Shown: piece by piece, positions 17,190 through 26,037 of the stretch
Position numbering within the stretch: the stretch's first letter is position 1
Layout: the number at the start of each line of letters is the position of its first letter
Source: Chitinophagaceae bacterium
GTDB taxonomy: Bacteria; Bacteroidota; Bacteroidia; Chitinophagales; Chitinophagaceae
NCBI GenBank assembly: GCA_016720745.1
Contig: JADKKA010000022.1
Location: 248,001 to 312,000, forward strand
DNA length: 64,000 bases
Direction of reading: 5' to 3'
Translations under genes and position numbers: made by a program
Notes under the pieces: model-generated
The model's database searches: none
What the model was told of the DNA's origin: nothing
The model's input: only the letters and a program-made list of their open reading frames with translations

Positions 17190-17578
17190 ATCTTCATTAA
17201 TTTTTTCAACCGGACCAGGAAGGCGAGCTCTTCCTGATTGATTTTTCTTACGCCTTCGGCGATATGCCGGGCACTGTTAAAAATCCGGGTACGGGTGAAG
17301 TGATCGATCTGGTCTTCATATTCCAGGAAAAATTCTTCAAAGGAGCGAAAGGCGTTTTCAGCGGGTTCATCATTGTCTTCCATGGTTTCAAATTCAAATT
17401 CAATCAGGAAGGCGCGATCGCTGCCAAAGCGGTCGGTGGTATGGTCAAAATGCTTCCAGGCAAACTGCACTTCTTCATCCAGTGCTTTTTTTTCTTTGTC
17501 ACTGATCTTTTTATCCGCGGCTGCAATCGCATAAAACAGATTGCCGAGTTCTTTATAAAATCTTCTGGAGCTTAACAT
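17186..17578 (-). CDS. Small TerB-like helical protein
   Basis: A 130-residue cytoplasmic protein without signal peptide. The N-terminal AIAAADKKISDKEKKALDEE resembles the acidic metal-binding motif of TerB-like (tellurite-resistance type) helical bundles, and the rest is helical and acidic. The role of TerB-like proteins in Bacteroidota is not established. It overlaps the convergent proline dehydrogenase gene by four bases. A CAAGTTA sequence on the plus strand at 17599 (TAACTTG on the minus strand) could be a weak -7 box. The fold call is moderate; no function is claimed. Confidence 0.6.
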   Translation of the reverse strand: MLSSRRFYKELGNLFYAIAAADKKISDKEKKALDEEVQFAWKHFDHTTDRFGSDRAFLIEFEFETMEDNDEPAENAFRSFEEFFLEYEDQIDHFTRTRIFNSARHIAEGVRKINQEELAFLVRLKKLMKI

Positions 17579-17722
17579 GGCCCTTGATTTAGCTAATACA
17601 AGTTAGGATGATGTAACAATGCTGCTGCTGATTTCTGTCAGTTATTCCAATGTTTGTTCTCAAAATAACCCCGTATTGAAAAGTGATGTAATTGAAGTAA
17701 CTTAAAGGTTAAATTTTCCGGT

Positions 17723-18775
17723 ATGAGAAAAATCCTCATTACTATATGCACGGTATTTGTAGTGCTGTTTAGCTATTCGCAGGACCGGGCCTCAGCAGAA
17801 TCAATGGTGAAACAGGGAATCGCATTGCATGATAAGGGCGATTATGAAGGAGCTATTGCCTTATATGATAAAGCGATAGACCTTGACAAGGAGTATTTTT
17901 TACCATGGTATGAAAAGACTTTTAGTTTATTTGAGTGGGGAAAGAAAAAGGAATGCATTGCGCTTTCCAAAGAGGCGATCAAAAAATTTCCTGGTGACCC
18001 GGGCCTGAAGCATATTTATGTACAATATGGCAGTTCACTGGATGATCTGGGTAAGCCCAAAGATGCCATTGAAATATATGATAAAGGCATTGCCCTGTTT
18101 CCGGGTGAGTTCCTGCTTCATTTTAATAAAGGACTGACCTTACAGAAAATGGATAAGGCGGAGGAAGCCCTGGCTGAGTACAAAAAATCCCTTCAGTTAA
18201 AACCGCTGCACTCCTCGTCCAATCTTTATACCGGATTCCTGTTACAATCTTCCAATAAGATTCCTTCGCTGCTGGCTTATGCCACTTTTCTGGCGATTGA
18301 ATCCCGTTCCGAACGTTCCGGGGAAGCCATGAAAAGAGTTGAAAAGATTTTATGGGGGAATACTAAAACGGAAGGGAATAATACCACCATCTTTCTGGAT
18401 GCCGCTTTGCTGGGTAACGGAAAGGATAAAAGTAAGGAGGATAATTTCAGTCCGGTAGAAATGATCTTCATGATCACGGCCGGAAGTAAGGAGCTGGATT
18501 CGCTGGGAAAAACAGCGGCAGGTAAACTGAGCCTCCGGTTACAGATGCTGATCAATTTATTGTCAGAACAAAAGAAAAGCAACAAAGGGTTTTACTGGGA
18601 TCACTATGTGCCATTTTTTACCGAAATGAAGGAAAAAGAGATGGTGGAAACCCTGGCCCACCTGATGTATATGAAAACCGGTGATGAAGAAAACATGAAA
18701 TGGCTGGAAGACAATGAAGCAAAGCTGGAAGCATTTTATGACTGGCTGAAAGCCTATAAATGGACATCCCGGTAA
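17723..18775 (+). CDS. Exported TPR-repeat protein
   Basis: A 350-residue protein with a signal peptide (MRKILITICTVFVVLFSYSQ) and three to four tetratricopeptide repeats at about residues 25-165, including GIALHDKGDYEGAIALYDKA and KDAIEIYDKGIALFPGEF. The C-terminal half is helical without a named domain. TPRs mediate protein contacts, so a periplasmic scaffolding role is likely, but the partner is unknown. It stands alone between the TerB-like gene and thyA, with 67 bases to thyA. Confidence 0.75.
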   Translation: MRKILITICTVFVVLFSYSQDRASAESMVKQGIALHDKGDYEGAIALYDKAIDLDKEYFLPWYEKTFSLFEWGKKKECIALSKEAIKKFPGDPGLKHIYVQYGSSLDDLGKPKDAIEIYDKGIALFPGEFLLHFNKGLTLQKMDKAEEALAEYKKSLQLKPLHSSSNLYTGFLLQSSNKIPSLLAYATFLAIESRSERSGEAMKRVEKILWGNTKTEGNNTTIFLDAALLGNGKDKSKEDNFSPVEMIFMITAGSKELDSLGKTAAGKLSLRLQMLINLLSEQKKSNKGFYWDHYVPFFTEMKEKEMVETLAHLMYMKTGDEENMKWLEDNEAKLEAFYDWLKAYKWTSR

Positions 18776-18805
18776 TTAACAGTCTGCCCACAACCGCCCG
18801 GTTTA

Positions 18806-18837
18806 TTGAAACCGCCCGATCGCTTTTCATTAACTTG
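18806..18837 (+). promoter_or_regulatory. thyA promoter
   Basis: TTG at 18806-18808, 22 bases, then TAACTTG at 18831-18837, a common short form of the phylum -7 box. The thyA ATG is only five bases further on, so the mRNA would be nearly leaderless. Confidence 0.4.
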
Positions 18838-18842
18838 CAGCC

Positions 18843-19664
18843 ATGCGTCAGTATTTAAATTTATTGCAACATATTCTGGATGAAGGTGCCGCTAAAACAG
18901 ACCGTACCGGAACCGGTACCAAAAGTGTTTTTGGCTATCAGATGCGTTTCAATCTGCAGGATGGTTTCCCGCTGGTGACGACCAAGAAAGTCCACCTGAA
19001 AAGCATTATCCATGAGTTGCTTTGGTTCCTGAAAGGGGAAACGAATATTGCTTACCTGAAAGAACATGGTGTGAGTATCTGGAATGAGTGGGCGGATGAA
19101 CAAGGAGAGCTGGGACCTGTATATGGCAAACAATGGAGAAGCTGGGAGGGCGCCAATGGGGTGGTGGTGGACCAGGTGAAAGACCTGATCAGCCAGATTA
19201 AAAAAAATCCGGATAGCCGCAGGCTGATCATCAGTGCCTGGAACGTGGCTGAGCTTCCGAAGATGGCCCTGATGCCCTGTCATAGTTTATTTCAGTTTTA
19301 TGTAGCACCCCCTAACCCCCTGAAGGGGGAACAAAAAGGTAAGCTGAGTTGTCAGTTGTACCAGCGCAGTGCGGATGTATTCCTGGGGGTACCTTTTAAT
19401 ATTGCTTCATATGCGCTGCTGACGATGATGATTGCGCAGGTATGTGACCTGGAGCCCGGAGATTTTGTCCATACTTTCGGGGATGTACATATTTACAGTA
19501 ATCATATGGAACAGGTGAATCTGCAACTGAGCCGCGAGCCATATCCTTTACCCAAAATGAAAATAAACCCTGCCATAAAAGATATTTTTGGTTTTAGTTT
19601 TGAAGATTTTACGCTGGAGGATTACCAAAGTCATCCGGCGATAAAGGCACCAGTAGCTGTTTAA
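18843..19664 (+). CDS. thyA: Thymidylate synthase with a 9-residue palindrome-encoded insert
   Basis: Methylates dUMP to dTMP using methylenetetrahydrofolate. The 273-residue protein aligns with the 264-residue E. coli enzyme end to end: KSIIHELLWFLKG, catalytic Cys146 in LMPCHSLFQFYV, QLYQRSADVFLGVPFNIASY and HIYSNHMEQ are all there. The whole length difference is an insert after FYVA, residues 156-165 (PPNPLKGEQK), where other enzymes have a single residue before GKLSCQ. The DNA for it (19308-19331) is a palindromic repeat. The site is a turn just after the active-site strand, so activity may be kept. folA follows 38 bases downstream, the usual pairing for the folate cycle. Confidence 0.95.
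   Translation: MRQYLNLLQHILDEGAAKTDRTGTGTKSVFGYQMRFNLQDGFPLVTTKKVHLKSIIHELLWFLKGETNIAYLKEHGVSIWNEWADEQGELGPVYGKQWRSWEGANGVVVDQVKDLISQIKKNPDSRRLIISAWNVAELPKMALMPCHSLFQFYVAPPNPLKGEQKGKLSCQLYQRSADVFLGVPFNIASYALLTMMIAQVCDLEPGDFVHTFGDVHIYSNHMEQVNLQLSREPYPLPKMKINPAIKDIFGFSFEDFTLEDYQSHPAIKAPVAV
19307..19331. repeat. REP-like palindrome inside thyA
   Basis: CCCCCT (19316-19321) and AGGGGG (19324-19329) pair around GA, preceded by a direct copy of CCCCCTAA. The block matches the G/C-run palindromes at 60167-60203 and 60374-60428 in layout, and it accounts for the extra residues of ThyA. Confidence 0.65.
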
Positions 19665-19666
19665 GC

Positions 19667-19694
19667 AATACCTAATCCCCAATTCCTAATACCT
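19667..19694. repeat. Two copies of a 14-bp minisatellite between thyA and folA
   Basis: AATACCTAATCCCC and AATTCCTAATACCT are adjacent 14-bp units right after the thyA stop. They belong to the same unit family as the four copies at 56979-57034. Confidence 0.6.
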
Positions 19695-19702
19695 AGCCTT
19701 TC

Positions 19703-20197
19703 ATGACCATTTCACTCATCGTCGCGGCCGCAAATAACAATGCCATTGGTAAGGAGGGAGGAATGCCCTGGCACCTGCCTAATGATTTGCGTCATTTTAA
19801 AAACCTGACCTGGGGAATGCCGGTTGTGATGGGGCGTAAAACTTTTGAATCACTGGGAAAACCGTTGGCCGGTCGCAAGAATATTGTGATATCCCGGCAG
19901 CAGGGATGGTCGGCACCCGGAGCCGTTGTGGTGAAAAGCATTGAAGATGCTTTGTTTGTCGCCAGGGAAGCTGATATGAAAGAAGTAATGGTGATTGGGG
20001 GAGGGGAGATTTACAAATCTCTTTTTGACCGTGCGAAAAGAATATATCTGACAAGGGTAGAAGCAGAACCCGATGCGGATACTTTTTTCCCTGTTATTGA
20101 TCCGCAGCAATGGCATCTGATGAGTCAGAAAAACCATGAGGCGGATGAGAAGAATGCTTATAATTATTCCTTCCAGGTTTGGGAAAGATTGAATTGA
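19703..20197 (+). CDS. folA: Dihydrofolate reductase
   Basis: Reduces dihydrofolate to tetrahydrofolate with NADPH, restoring the cofactor consumed by ThyA. The 164-residue protein has ISLIVAAANNNAIGKEGGMPWHLPNDLRHFK at its start with the substrate-binding acidic residue (D in PNDL), VVMGRKTFESLGKPLAGRKN, and VIGGGEIYKSL for the nucleotide. The start ATG at 19703 begins directly at the first strand. It lies 38 bases after thyA, separated by the 14-bp repeats, probably one transcription unit. Confidence 0.95.
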   Translation: MTISLIVAAANNNAIGKEGGMPWHLPNDLRHFKNLTWGMPVVMGRKTFESLGKPLAGRKNIVISRQQGWSAPGAVVVKSIEDALFVAREADMKEVMVIGGGEIYKSLFDRAKRIYLTRVEAEPDADTFFPVIDPQQWHLMSQKNHEADEKNAYNYSFQVWERLN

Positions 20198-20349
20198 GAA
20201 AATGCAGCATTACAGAATTGAATTTCGGGTGTCCGGCATTGTAAAAAGTCATGCATGCTGCTTGCCTAATAGCCTAAAGAAAAAAGCAAAGCAACTGCCA
20301 GGGCATCATTAATTTTACGTCTTTCCTATTCATTGTATAATTTTCCGGC

Positions 20350-21147
20350 ATGTATGCTGCTCCCACTTTAGCCCTTAAATACCTTCGTTATTATCTGGGT
20401 GCTTCCAATGGGAAGGGGCATGGACTGCATTCTCCTTTTGTATTTGATTTTGTGACCAATGTGTTGAATGACCGTCAAACTTATCCGGCTTATGCAACAG
20501 TGGAATCATTGAGGTCCCGTTTATTAAAGGATCAGCGGGTTTTACCGGTACTGGATCTGGGGGCGGGTTCGGGGCTGAATCAATCCAATGAGCGAAAAAT
20601 CGCAGCCATTGCCAGTCATGCAGCCAAACCTAAAAAACTGGGGCAGTTACTTTACCGGATGGTGCAGTATTATCAGCCTCAAACTCTGATAGAGTTGGGC
20701 ACTTCTCTTGGTATCACCACTGCCTACCTGGCTAAGGCGGCACCTGCAGCACAATTAATGACCATTGAAGGTTCTCCGGCCATTGCGGAAACAGCTGCTG
20801 TCAATTTAAAGGAGCTGGCGATTGAAAATGTAAAGTTGATAACCGGCAATTTTGATGACCAGCTTCCGGTAGTACTGGAATCGCTGTCCGGGGTCGACTT
20901 TGCCTTTGTGGATGGCAATCACCGGGAGCAACCTACCATTCAGTATTTTGAAGCGTTACTAAAAAAAGTGCAGAATAACAGCATCCTGGTATTTGATGAT
21001 ATTCACTGGAGCAGGGAAATGGAAAGCGCCTGGGAAACCATCCGGAAACACCCGGCAGTTCGATGCACCATTGATTTGTTTTTCATAGGTATTGTTGTGT
21101 TTCGGCAGGAATTCCGGGAAAAACAGCATTTTGTCATCCGGCACTAA
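20350..21147 (+). CDS. Class I SAM-dependent O-methyltransferase-like protein
   Basis: A 265-residue cytoplasmic methyltransferase. The SAM motif is TLIELGTSLGITTAYLA (about 117-133), followed by MTIEGSPAIAETAAVN, and VDFAFVDGNHREQPT and SILVFDDIHWS as the later strands; the Asp residues fit the metal or substrate site of class I O-methyltransferases. An N-terminal region with GKGHGLHSPFVFDFV is typical of Bacteroidota homologues. Substrate unknown. The 152-base gap before it holds nothing I recognise. The pnt promoter overlaps its last codons. Confidence 0.8.
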   Translation: MYAAPTLALKYLRYYLGASNGKGHGLHSPFVFDFVTNVLNDRQTYPAYATVESLRSRLLKDQRVLPVLDLGAGSGLNQSNERKIAAIASHAAKPKKLGQLLYRMVQYYQPQTLIELGTSLGITTAYLAKAAPAAQLMTIEGSPAIAETAAVNLKELAIENVKLITGNFDDQLPVVLESLSGVDFAFVDGNHREQPTIQYFEALLKKVQNNSILVFDDIHWSREMESAWETIRKHPAVRCTIDLFFIGIVVFRQEFREKQHFVIRH

Positions 21148-21162
21148 AATTCGTTACCTTCG
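21130..21162 (+). promoter_or_regulatory. Promoter of the pnt operon
   Basis: TTTG at 21130-21133, 21 bases, then TACCTTCG at 21155-21162. Spacing is as expected, and the same -7 variant TACCTTCG occurs before fmt. The -33 box is in the end of the methyltransferase gene. Confidence 0.55.
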
Positions 21163-21193
21163 TGCCCGGAATCAGATCCGTTTCAAGAATCAA

Positions 21194-22312
21194 ATGTTCC
21201 TTATGACTGTCGGACTGTTGAAAGAACCCGCCTATGAAACAAGAGTGTCTCTCCTGGCCGAATCTGTGGCCGCTTTAACCAAAAAAGGTATACGTGTACT
21301 GGTGGAAACCGGAGCGGGTGATAAAGCTTTCTGCAGTGATGCAGATTATATCAGCGCGGGTGCCGTATTAGCCAGCCGTAACGAAGTCATTCAATCAGCC
21401 GAAATTATACTCAGTATACATCTTCCTGCTGCAGATGAAATCAATCCACTCAGCGGAAAAGTTATCATTGGTGTATATCAGCCCCTTTACAATACAGATA
21501 CGGTGAAACAATGGGCTATCGCCAATATCACCTGTTTTTCTCTGGACATGCTCCCTCGTACCACAAGGGCACAGGCCATGGATGTGTTGAGCTCACAGGC
21601 CAATATTGCCGGGTATAAAGCAGTGTTGACTGCAGCCACATTATATCCGCGTTATTTCCCCATGTTTATGACGGCAGCAGGCAGCATCAAACCTGCAAAA
21701 GTAATGATTCTGGGAGCCGGTGTAGCGGGTTTGCAGGCGATTGCCACTGCTAAAAGGCTGGGTGCAGTTGTGGAAGTATTTGATACCCGTCCTGCCGTAA
21801 AAGAAGAAGTGATGAGTCTGGGTGCCAAATTTATTGAAGTGGATGGCGCGGCGGATGCAAGCAAGGCCGGAGGGTATGCCGTAGAACAAACTGAAGAATA
21901 CAAACAAAAGCAGCAACAGAAAATAGCTGATAGTATTGCGAAAGCAGATATTGTAATAACCACGGCACAGATACCCGGGAAGAAAGCCCCCATCCTGATC
22001 ACGGAAGAGATGATCAAAGCCATGCGCAGTGGCTCTGTGATAGTGGATATTGCCGCAGCTACCGGTGGTAATACCCCTTTTACCAAAAACAATGAAACCG
22101 TTGTATTCAATGGGGTGAGCATCATTGGGAACTCTTTGTTACAGTCAACGGCACCATCAGATGCCAGCAAAGTGTATGGAAAAAACCTGTTGAATTTCAT
22201 GCAACTCATCACCAGTAAGGAAGCAGCCTTGCACCTGAACTGGGAAGATGATCTCGTGAAAGGAAGCTGTATCACGTACAATGGTGAAATTGTGCATGAA
22301 AGATTAAAATAA
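21194..22312 (+). CDS. pntA: NAD(P) transhydrogenase subunit alpha, NAD-binding part
   Basis: Domain I of the proton-translocating transhydrogenase, which moves hydride from NADH to NADP+ using the proton gradient. The protein (372 residues from ATG 21194; ATG 21203 is nearly as likely) opens with VGLLKEPAYETRVSLLAES and has the Rossmann motif GAGVAGLQAIATAKRLGAVV and EVFDTRPAVKEEVMSLGA. As in many Bacteroidota the alpha chain is split, and the membrane helices are encoded by the next gene. A good promoter precedes it. The longer frame back to 21092 overlaps the methyltransferase gene and is rejected. Confidence 0.93.
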   Translation: MFLMTVGLLKEPAYETRVSLLAESVAALTKKGIRVLVETGAGDKAFCSDADYISAGAVLASRNEVIQSAEIILSIHLPAADEINPLSGKVIIGVYQPLYNTDTVKQWAIANITCFSLDMLPRTTRAQAMDVLSSQANIAGYKAVLTAATLYPRYFPMFMTAAGSIKPAKVMILGAGVAGLQAIATAKRLGAVVEVFDTRPAVKEEVMSLGAKFIEVDGAADASKAGGYAVEQTEEYKQKQQQKIADSIAKADIVITTAQIPGKKAPILITEEMIKAMRSGSVIVDIAAATGGNTPFTKNNETVVFNGVSIIGNSLLQSTAPSDASKVYGKNLLNFMQLITSKEAALHLNWEDDLVKGSCITYNGEIVHERLK

Positions 22313-22316
22313 GAAG

Positions 22317-22334
22317 CGTGAAATCAATATCACG
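22317..22334 (+). other. Hairpin between the split alpha genes
   Basis: CGTGA and TCACG pair around an eight-base loop and are followed by TTTTAG. It could be a weak attenuator or an mRNA processing mark; evidence is only the fold. Confidence 0.25.
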
Positions 22335-22355
22335 TTTTAGTAAAACAGATTGAAT

Positions 22356-22670
22356 ATGCAAACATTTCTCGACTGGATCACCCAGCACCAGCAGATCATC
22401 TACATTGTAATACTGATGATTTTTGTGGGTATCGAAGTGATCGGGCATGTGCCATCGGTACTGCATACCCCGCTGATGAGTGGTGCGAATGCCATTCATG
22501 GAGTGGTGATCATTGGGGCCATCATTGTGATGGGTAAGGCCGAACAGGATAATTACCTGGCCCTGATCCTGGGTTTCCTGGCTGTGGTACTGGGTACAAT
22601 CAATGTGGTGGGTGGTTTTGTGGTGACCGACAGGATGCTGGAAATGTTTAAAAAGAAGAAAGAACGCTGA
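22356..22670 (+). CDS. pntA: NAD(P) transhydrogenase subunit alpha, membrane part
   Basis: A 104-residue membrane protein supplying the alpha-chain part of transhydrogenase domain II. Three hydrophobic helices are visible (YIVILMIFVGIEVIG, HGVVIIGAIIVMG and ALILGFLAVVLGTINVVGG), with HTPLMSGANAIHGV between the first two, a conserved block of the channel. It lies 43 bases after the NAD-binding gene and 56 before pntB. The ATG at 22356 was used; a TTG at 22350 would add two residues. This is the second piece of a split pntA. Confidence 0.9.
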   Translation: MQTFLDWITQHQQIIYIVILMIFVGIEVIGHVPSVLHTPLMSGANAIHGVVIIGAIIVMGKAEQDNYLALILGFLAVVLGTINVVGGFVVTDRMLEMFKKKKER

Positions 22671-22726
22671 TCACCGATATGCCCAACTCCGGAAACCCAT
22701 TGGCTGACCGGTAAAAAATAAAGAGA

Positions 22727-24160
22727 ATGGAACTCAATATACTGACCCTTTGCTATATCATCGCTTCCGTTACATTCATCATCGGATTGAAAATGTTGTC
22801 CAACCCGGCCAAGGCCAGGACGGGAAACCTGGTGGCGGCAGCAGGTATGACCATTGCTATTATCGGTACTATTTTTTTATATGAAGAAGAGGGACAAAAG
22901 CTGGGGAATTATGGATGGATATTTGGCGGGATCGCTATCGGAGCAATTGTAGGTACACTGGCAGCGAAAAAGGTAAAGATGACTGCCATGCCTGAAATGG
23001 TGAGTATGTTCAATGGAATGGGAGGAGCCTGTGCAGCATTGATTTCCATTGTTGAATTCAACCACCTGGCTTTTCCGGTTGTTCCGGGATGGGACCAGGT
23101 TGTATATCCTGCAGCAGCCGTGGGGCATGTACTGATTATTGTACTGGGACTAATTATCGGTTCTGTTTCATTTGCCGGTTCGATGATTGCCTGGGGAAAG
23201 CTAAACGGAAAGGTGAAAGATTTTTCCTTCAAAGGGCAGCATCTTTTTAATATCGTTTTATTACTGATCATTCTGGCTTTATCAGTGTATCTCGTAGGCT
23301 GGATGCCTCCGCAGGCCAAACTGATTTTCTATATCATTTTAGCACTGGCATTATTATACGGGGTGTTCTTTGTAATGCCGATAGGCGGGGCTGATATGCC
23401 GGTGGTGATTTCATTGCTCAACTCTTTTACCGGAGTGGCCGCTGCCTGTGGTGGTTTCCTCTATGATAATAAAGTGATGCTCACGGGTGGTATCCTGGTA
23501 GGGGCTGCAGGAACGCTGCTCACGATCCTGATGTGTAAGGCGATGAACCGTTCTTTGACCAATGTGCTGATTGGTTCATTCGGTGGTGGCGGTGCAACTG
23601 CAGCAGCAGCTGGCAAAAAAGAACAAGGCAACTTTAAAGAAATCTCTGTGAGTGATTCAGCTGTGTTGTTGAGTTATGCCAACAGGGTTTATATCGTTCC
23701 GGGTTATGGACTGGCAGTAGCTCAGGCGCAGCACGTATGTCATGATCTGGAGAAGATGCTGGAAAGCAAAGGAGTGGAAGTAAAGTATGCGATTCACCCG
23801 GTGGCAGGTCGTATGCCTGGACATATGAATGTATTATTGGCTGAAGCGGATGTGCCTTATGAGAAGCTGCTGGAAATGGAGCAGGCCAATGAAGAATTTC
23901 CATCCACCGATGTAGTGCTGGTACTGGGTGCCAATGATGTGGTGAACCCCGCTGCTAAAACCGATCCAGCATCTCCCATTTACGGGATGCCTATCCTGGA
24001 TGTAGAACTGGCTAAACATGTTATTGTTAACAAACGAAGCATGAAGCCGGGATATGCAGGTATTGAAAATGAATTATTCTTTCAGAAAAAGACATCCATG
24101 CTTTTTGGCGATGCTAAAAAAGTATTGCAGGATCTTGTTGGAGAAATTAAAAATCTCTGA
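22727..24160 (+). CDS. pntB: NAD(P) transhydrogenase subunit beta
   Basis: The 477-residue beta chain carries eight or nine membrane helices (residues 1-280, domain II) and the C-terminal NADP-binding domain III with IVPGYGLAVAQAQHVCHDL, HPVAGRMPGHMNVLLAEA, VLVLGANDVVNPAA and SMKPGYAGIENELFF, all hallmarks of the family. Together with the two alpha pieces it makes the complete proton-pumping enzyme in the inner membrane. It is the last transhydrogenase gene; a lipoprotein gene starts four bases after its stop. Confidence 0.96.
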   Translation: MELNILTLCYIIASVTFIIGLKMLSNPAKARTGNLVAAAGMTIAIIGTIFLYEEEGQKLGNYGWIFGGIAIGAIVGTLAAKKVKMTAMPEMVSMFNGMGGACAALISIVEFNHLAFPVVPGWDQVVYPAAAVGHVLIIVLGLIIGSVSFAGSMIAWGKLNGKVKDFSFKGQHLFNIVLLLIILALSVYLVGWMPPQAKLIFYIILALALLYGVFFVMPIGGADMPVVISLLNSFTGVAAACGGFLYDNKVMLTGGILVGAAGTLLTILMCKAMNRSLTNVLIGSFGGGGATAAAAGKKEQGNFKEISVSDSAVLLSYANRVYIVPGYGLAVAQAQHVCHDLEKMLESKGVEVKYAIHPVAGRMPGHMNVLLAEADVPYEKLLEMEQANEEFPSTDVVLVLGANDVVNPAAKTDPASPIYGMPILDVELAKHVIVNKRSMKPGYAGIENELFFQKKTSMLFGDAKKVLQDLVGEIKNL

Positions 24161-24164
24161 GGTA

Positions 24165-24596
24165 ATGAATGTCCGGGTGCTGTTTCTGCCATTATTCTTC
24201 CTGATAAGCATTTCCCTATTTTTTATAAGTTGCAAAGGCCCGCGGTCGGGTTTGGATTGTTCCGATTATAAAACAGGCCGGTTTCAGATTCACTCTAAAG
24301 GAACGGATACTTTTATGGTAGAAAGGAATGACAGTCTGCAGTATGAATGGAATAGTGCCAGGGGAGTGGAGAAATTATACCGGATCAGGTGGATCAGCGA
24401 TTGTGAATATGAACTGGTGAACAGGAACCCACCGGTCAACGCAGCAGCTGGCAGTAAGGAAGCCATGCTGGATTCCATTATGCAGATACCCAGCCGGGTA
24501 ACCATTACAGCCGCCACATCATCCTATTGTATATTTGAGGTTCGTAAAAAAGGGGTAAGCATGGTGTATGCTGATACTATGTGGCTGATGAAATAA
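24165..24596 (+). CDS. Small predicted lipoprotein
   Basis: A 143-residue protein of unknown function. From ATG 24165 it has a lipoprotein signal (LISISLFFISC, lipidated Cys at about 20), then a compact domain with CSDYKTGRFQIHSKGTDTFMVERN and RIRWISDCEYELV, a pattern seen in small Bacteroidota lipoproteins I cannot name with certainty. The longer frame from 24054 overlaps pntB and is not used. It starts 4 bases after pntB and is followed 9 bases later by the methyltransferase, so it may be transcribed with the pnt genes. Confidence 0.65.
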   Translation: MNVRVLFLPLFFLISISLFFISCKGPRSGLDCSDYKTGRFQIHSKGTDTFMVERNDSLQYEWNSARGVEKLYRIRWISDCEYELVNRNPPVNAAAGSKEAMLDSIMQIPSRVTITAATSSYCIFEVRKKGVSMVYADTMWLMK

Positions 24597-24605
24597 AAAT
24601 GCGTC

Positions 24606-25985
24606 ATGAATTTTCCGCCCGGCTTTTTGGAGCAGTTAACCGGTACAGCTGGTTTCAGCAAAGATGCGTTTGCAGCGGCGCATACATCGGGATTGTCCGT
24701 TACTTCTGTCCGGCTTAATCCGCTGAAGCCTTTACCGGTTTTTCCACCTTCTTCTTTAAAAATTTCCGGAGGAATTTTGTCAGACCTGACTATTTCACCG
24801 ATTCCCTGGTGTGATACGGGGTATTATCTTTCTGAAAGACCCTCTTTTACATTTGATCCCCTTTTTCATGCCGGTACTTATTATGTGCAGGAAGCCAGCA
24901 GTATGTTCCTGGAGCAGGCGATGAAACAATCAGTGGATCTGTCAGCTCCCTTGAAAGTACTGGATTTATGCGCCTCCCCCGGGGGAAAATCCACTCATCT
25001 GCAATCGCTGATCAGCAAAGAGAGCGTGCTGGTGAGTAATGAAGTTATCAGGGCCAGATCATTTATACTCAGGGATAATATTATTAAATGGGGTGGTGAT
25101 AATGTGGTGGTGACCAACAACGATCCAAAGGATTTTGCAAGACTGGAACATTATTTTGATGTAGTGGTAGCGGATGCGCCCTGCAGTGGCAGTGGCTTGT
25201 TTCGTAAAGAACCGGAGGCCATGGAGGAATGGAGCGAGAATAATGTGCAGCTATGTTCTCAAAGGCAGCAAAGAATCCTGGCAGATGTATTGCCGGCACT
25301 GAAAAACGGGGGGATCCTGATTTATTCAACCTGTTCCTATTCGAAAGAGGAAGATGAAGAAATCTGTCACTGGTTAAGTGCCGAACATGGCATGCAGCCT
25401 GTTCAATTATCCGTACCAATGGAATGGGGAATCATTGAATCAGGAGATGGATACCGGTTCTGGCCTGATCGGGTAAAAGGAGAAGGCTTCTTCCTGGCCT
25501 GCTTTCAAAAAACAGTAGGGCAGGAAAAATATCATGGAAAAACGGCGAAACAATTAAGTCAGGCAGGACAGCAGATCCGGGCCGTGGTTAAACCATGGAT
25601 CGCAACAGAAGGGAAACAACTGCTGTTGCATGAATCAACTGTTTATGCCTGGCCGGAAAAATGGGTAGAGGACTTTCACCTCTTTCTGGATAAACTGCGG
25701 GTGGTTTATAGTGGGGTAAGGGTGGGAGAACTCATCCGGGAAAAGCTAATACCTGATCATGCGTTGGCGATGAGTACGTGTATGGCAAATGATGTGTTAA
25801 GTTCTGCGCTCCAGTTAGACCAGGCCATTGCCTATCTCCAGAAAAAAGAATTTAGTTTAGAGACTGGTCAAAAGGGCTGGCAACTGGCTGTCTATGATCA
25901 GTTACCGCTGGGATGGATCAATGTTTTGCCTAACCGCTTCAATAATTATTACCCCAAAGAGCTCCGCATTTTAAAAGAGAAATGA
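24606..25985 (+). CDS. NOL1/NOP2/Sun-family rRNA cytosine-C5 methyltransferase (RsmF-like)
   Basis: Methylates a cytosine in rRNA (RsmF or RsmB type). The 459-residue protein has VLDLCASPGGKSTHL as SAM motif I (about 119), DAPCSGSGLFRKEPEA with Cys193 and YSTCSYSKEEDE with Cys243, the two cysteines used for C5 methylation and enzyme release. The C-terminal 150 residues look like the PUA-type RNA-binding tail of RsmF homologues. The start is ATG 24606, nine bases after the lipoprotein gene. Which cytosine is modified cannot be told here. Confidence 0.9.
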   Translation: MNFPPGFLEQLTGTAGFSKDAFAAAHTSGLSVTSVRLNPLKPLPVFPPSSLKISGGILSDLTISPIPWCDTGYYLSERPSFTFDPLFHAGTYYVQEASSMFLEQAMKQSVDLSAPLKVLDLCASPGGKSTHLQSLISKESVLVSNEVIRARSFILRDNIIKWGGDNVVVTNNDPKDFARLEHYFDVVVADAPCSGSGLFRKEPEAMEEWSENNVQLCSQRQQRILADVLPALKNGGILIYSTCSYSKEEDEEICHWLSAEHGMQPVQLSVPMEWGIIESGDGYRFWPDRVKGEGFFLACFQKTVGQEKYHGKTAKQLSQAGQQIRAVVKPWIATEGKQLLLHESTVYAWPEKWVEDFHLFLDKLRVVYSGVRVGELIREKLIPDHALAMSTCMANDVLSSALQLDQAIAYLQKKEFSLETGQKGWQLAVYDQLPLGWINVLPNRFNNYYPKELRILKEK

Positions 25986-26037
25986 GGCCCGGGAGTAGCC
26001 AAAAAATCCACATCTTTGCAAGGCAAATCTTGTCGGT

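Noticed and set aside
18799..18814. Terminator between the TPR gene and thyA
   Set aside because: CGGTTT and AAACCG can pair, but there is no T tract and the stem overlaps the thyA promoter spacer.
20198..20349. RNA gene in the gap after folA
   Set aside because: No tRNA cloverleaf, terminator or strong hairpin was found.
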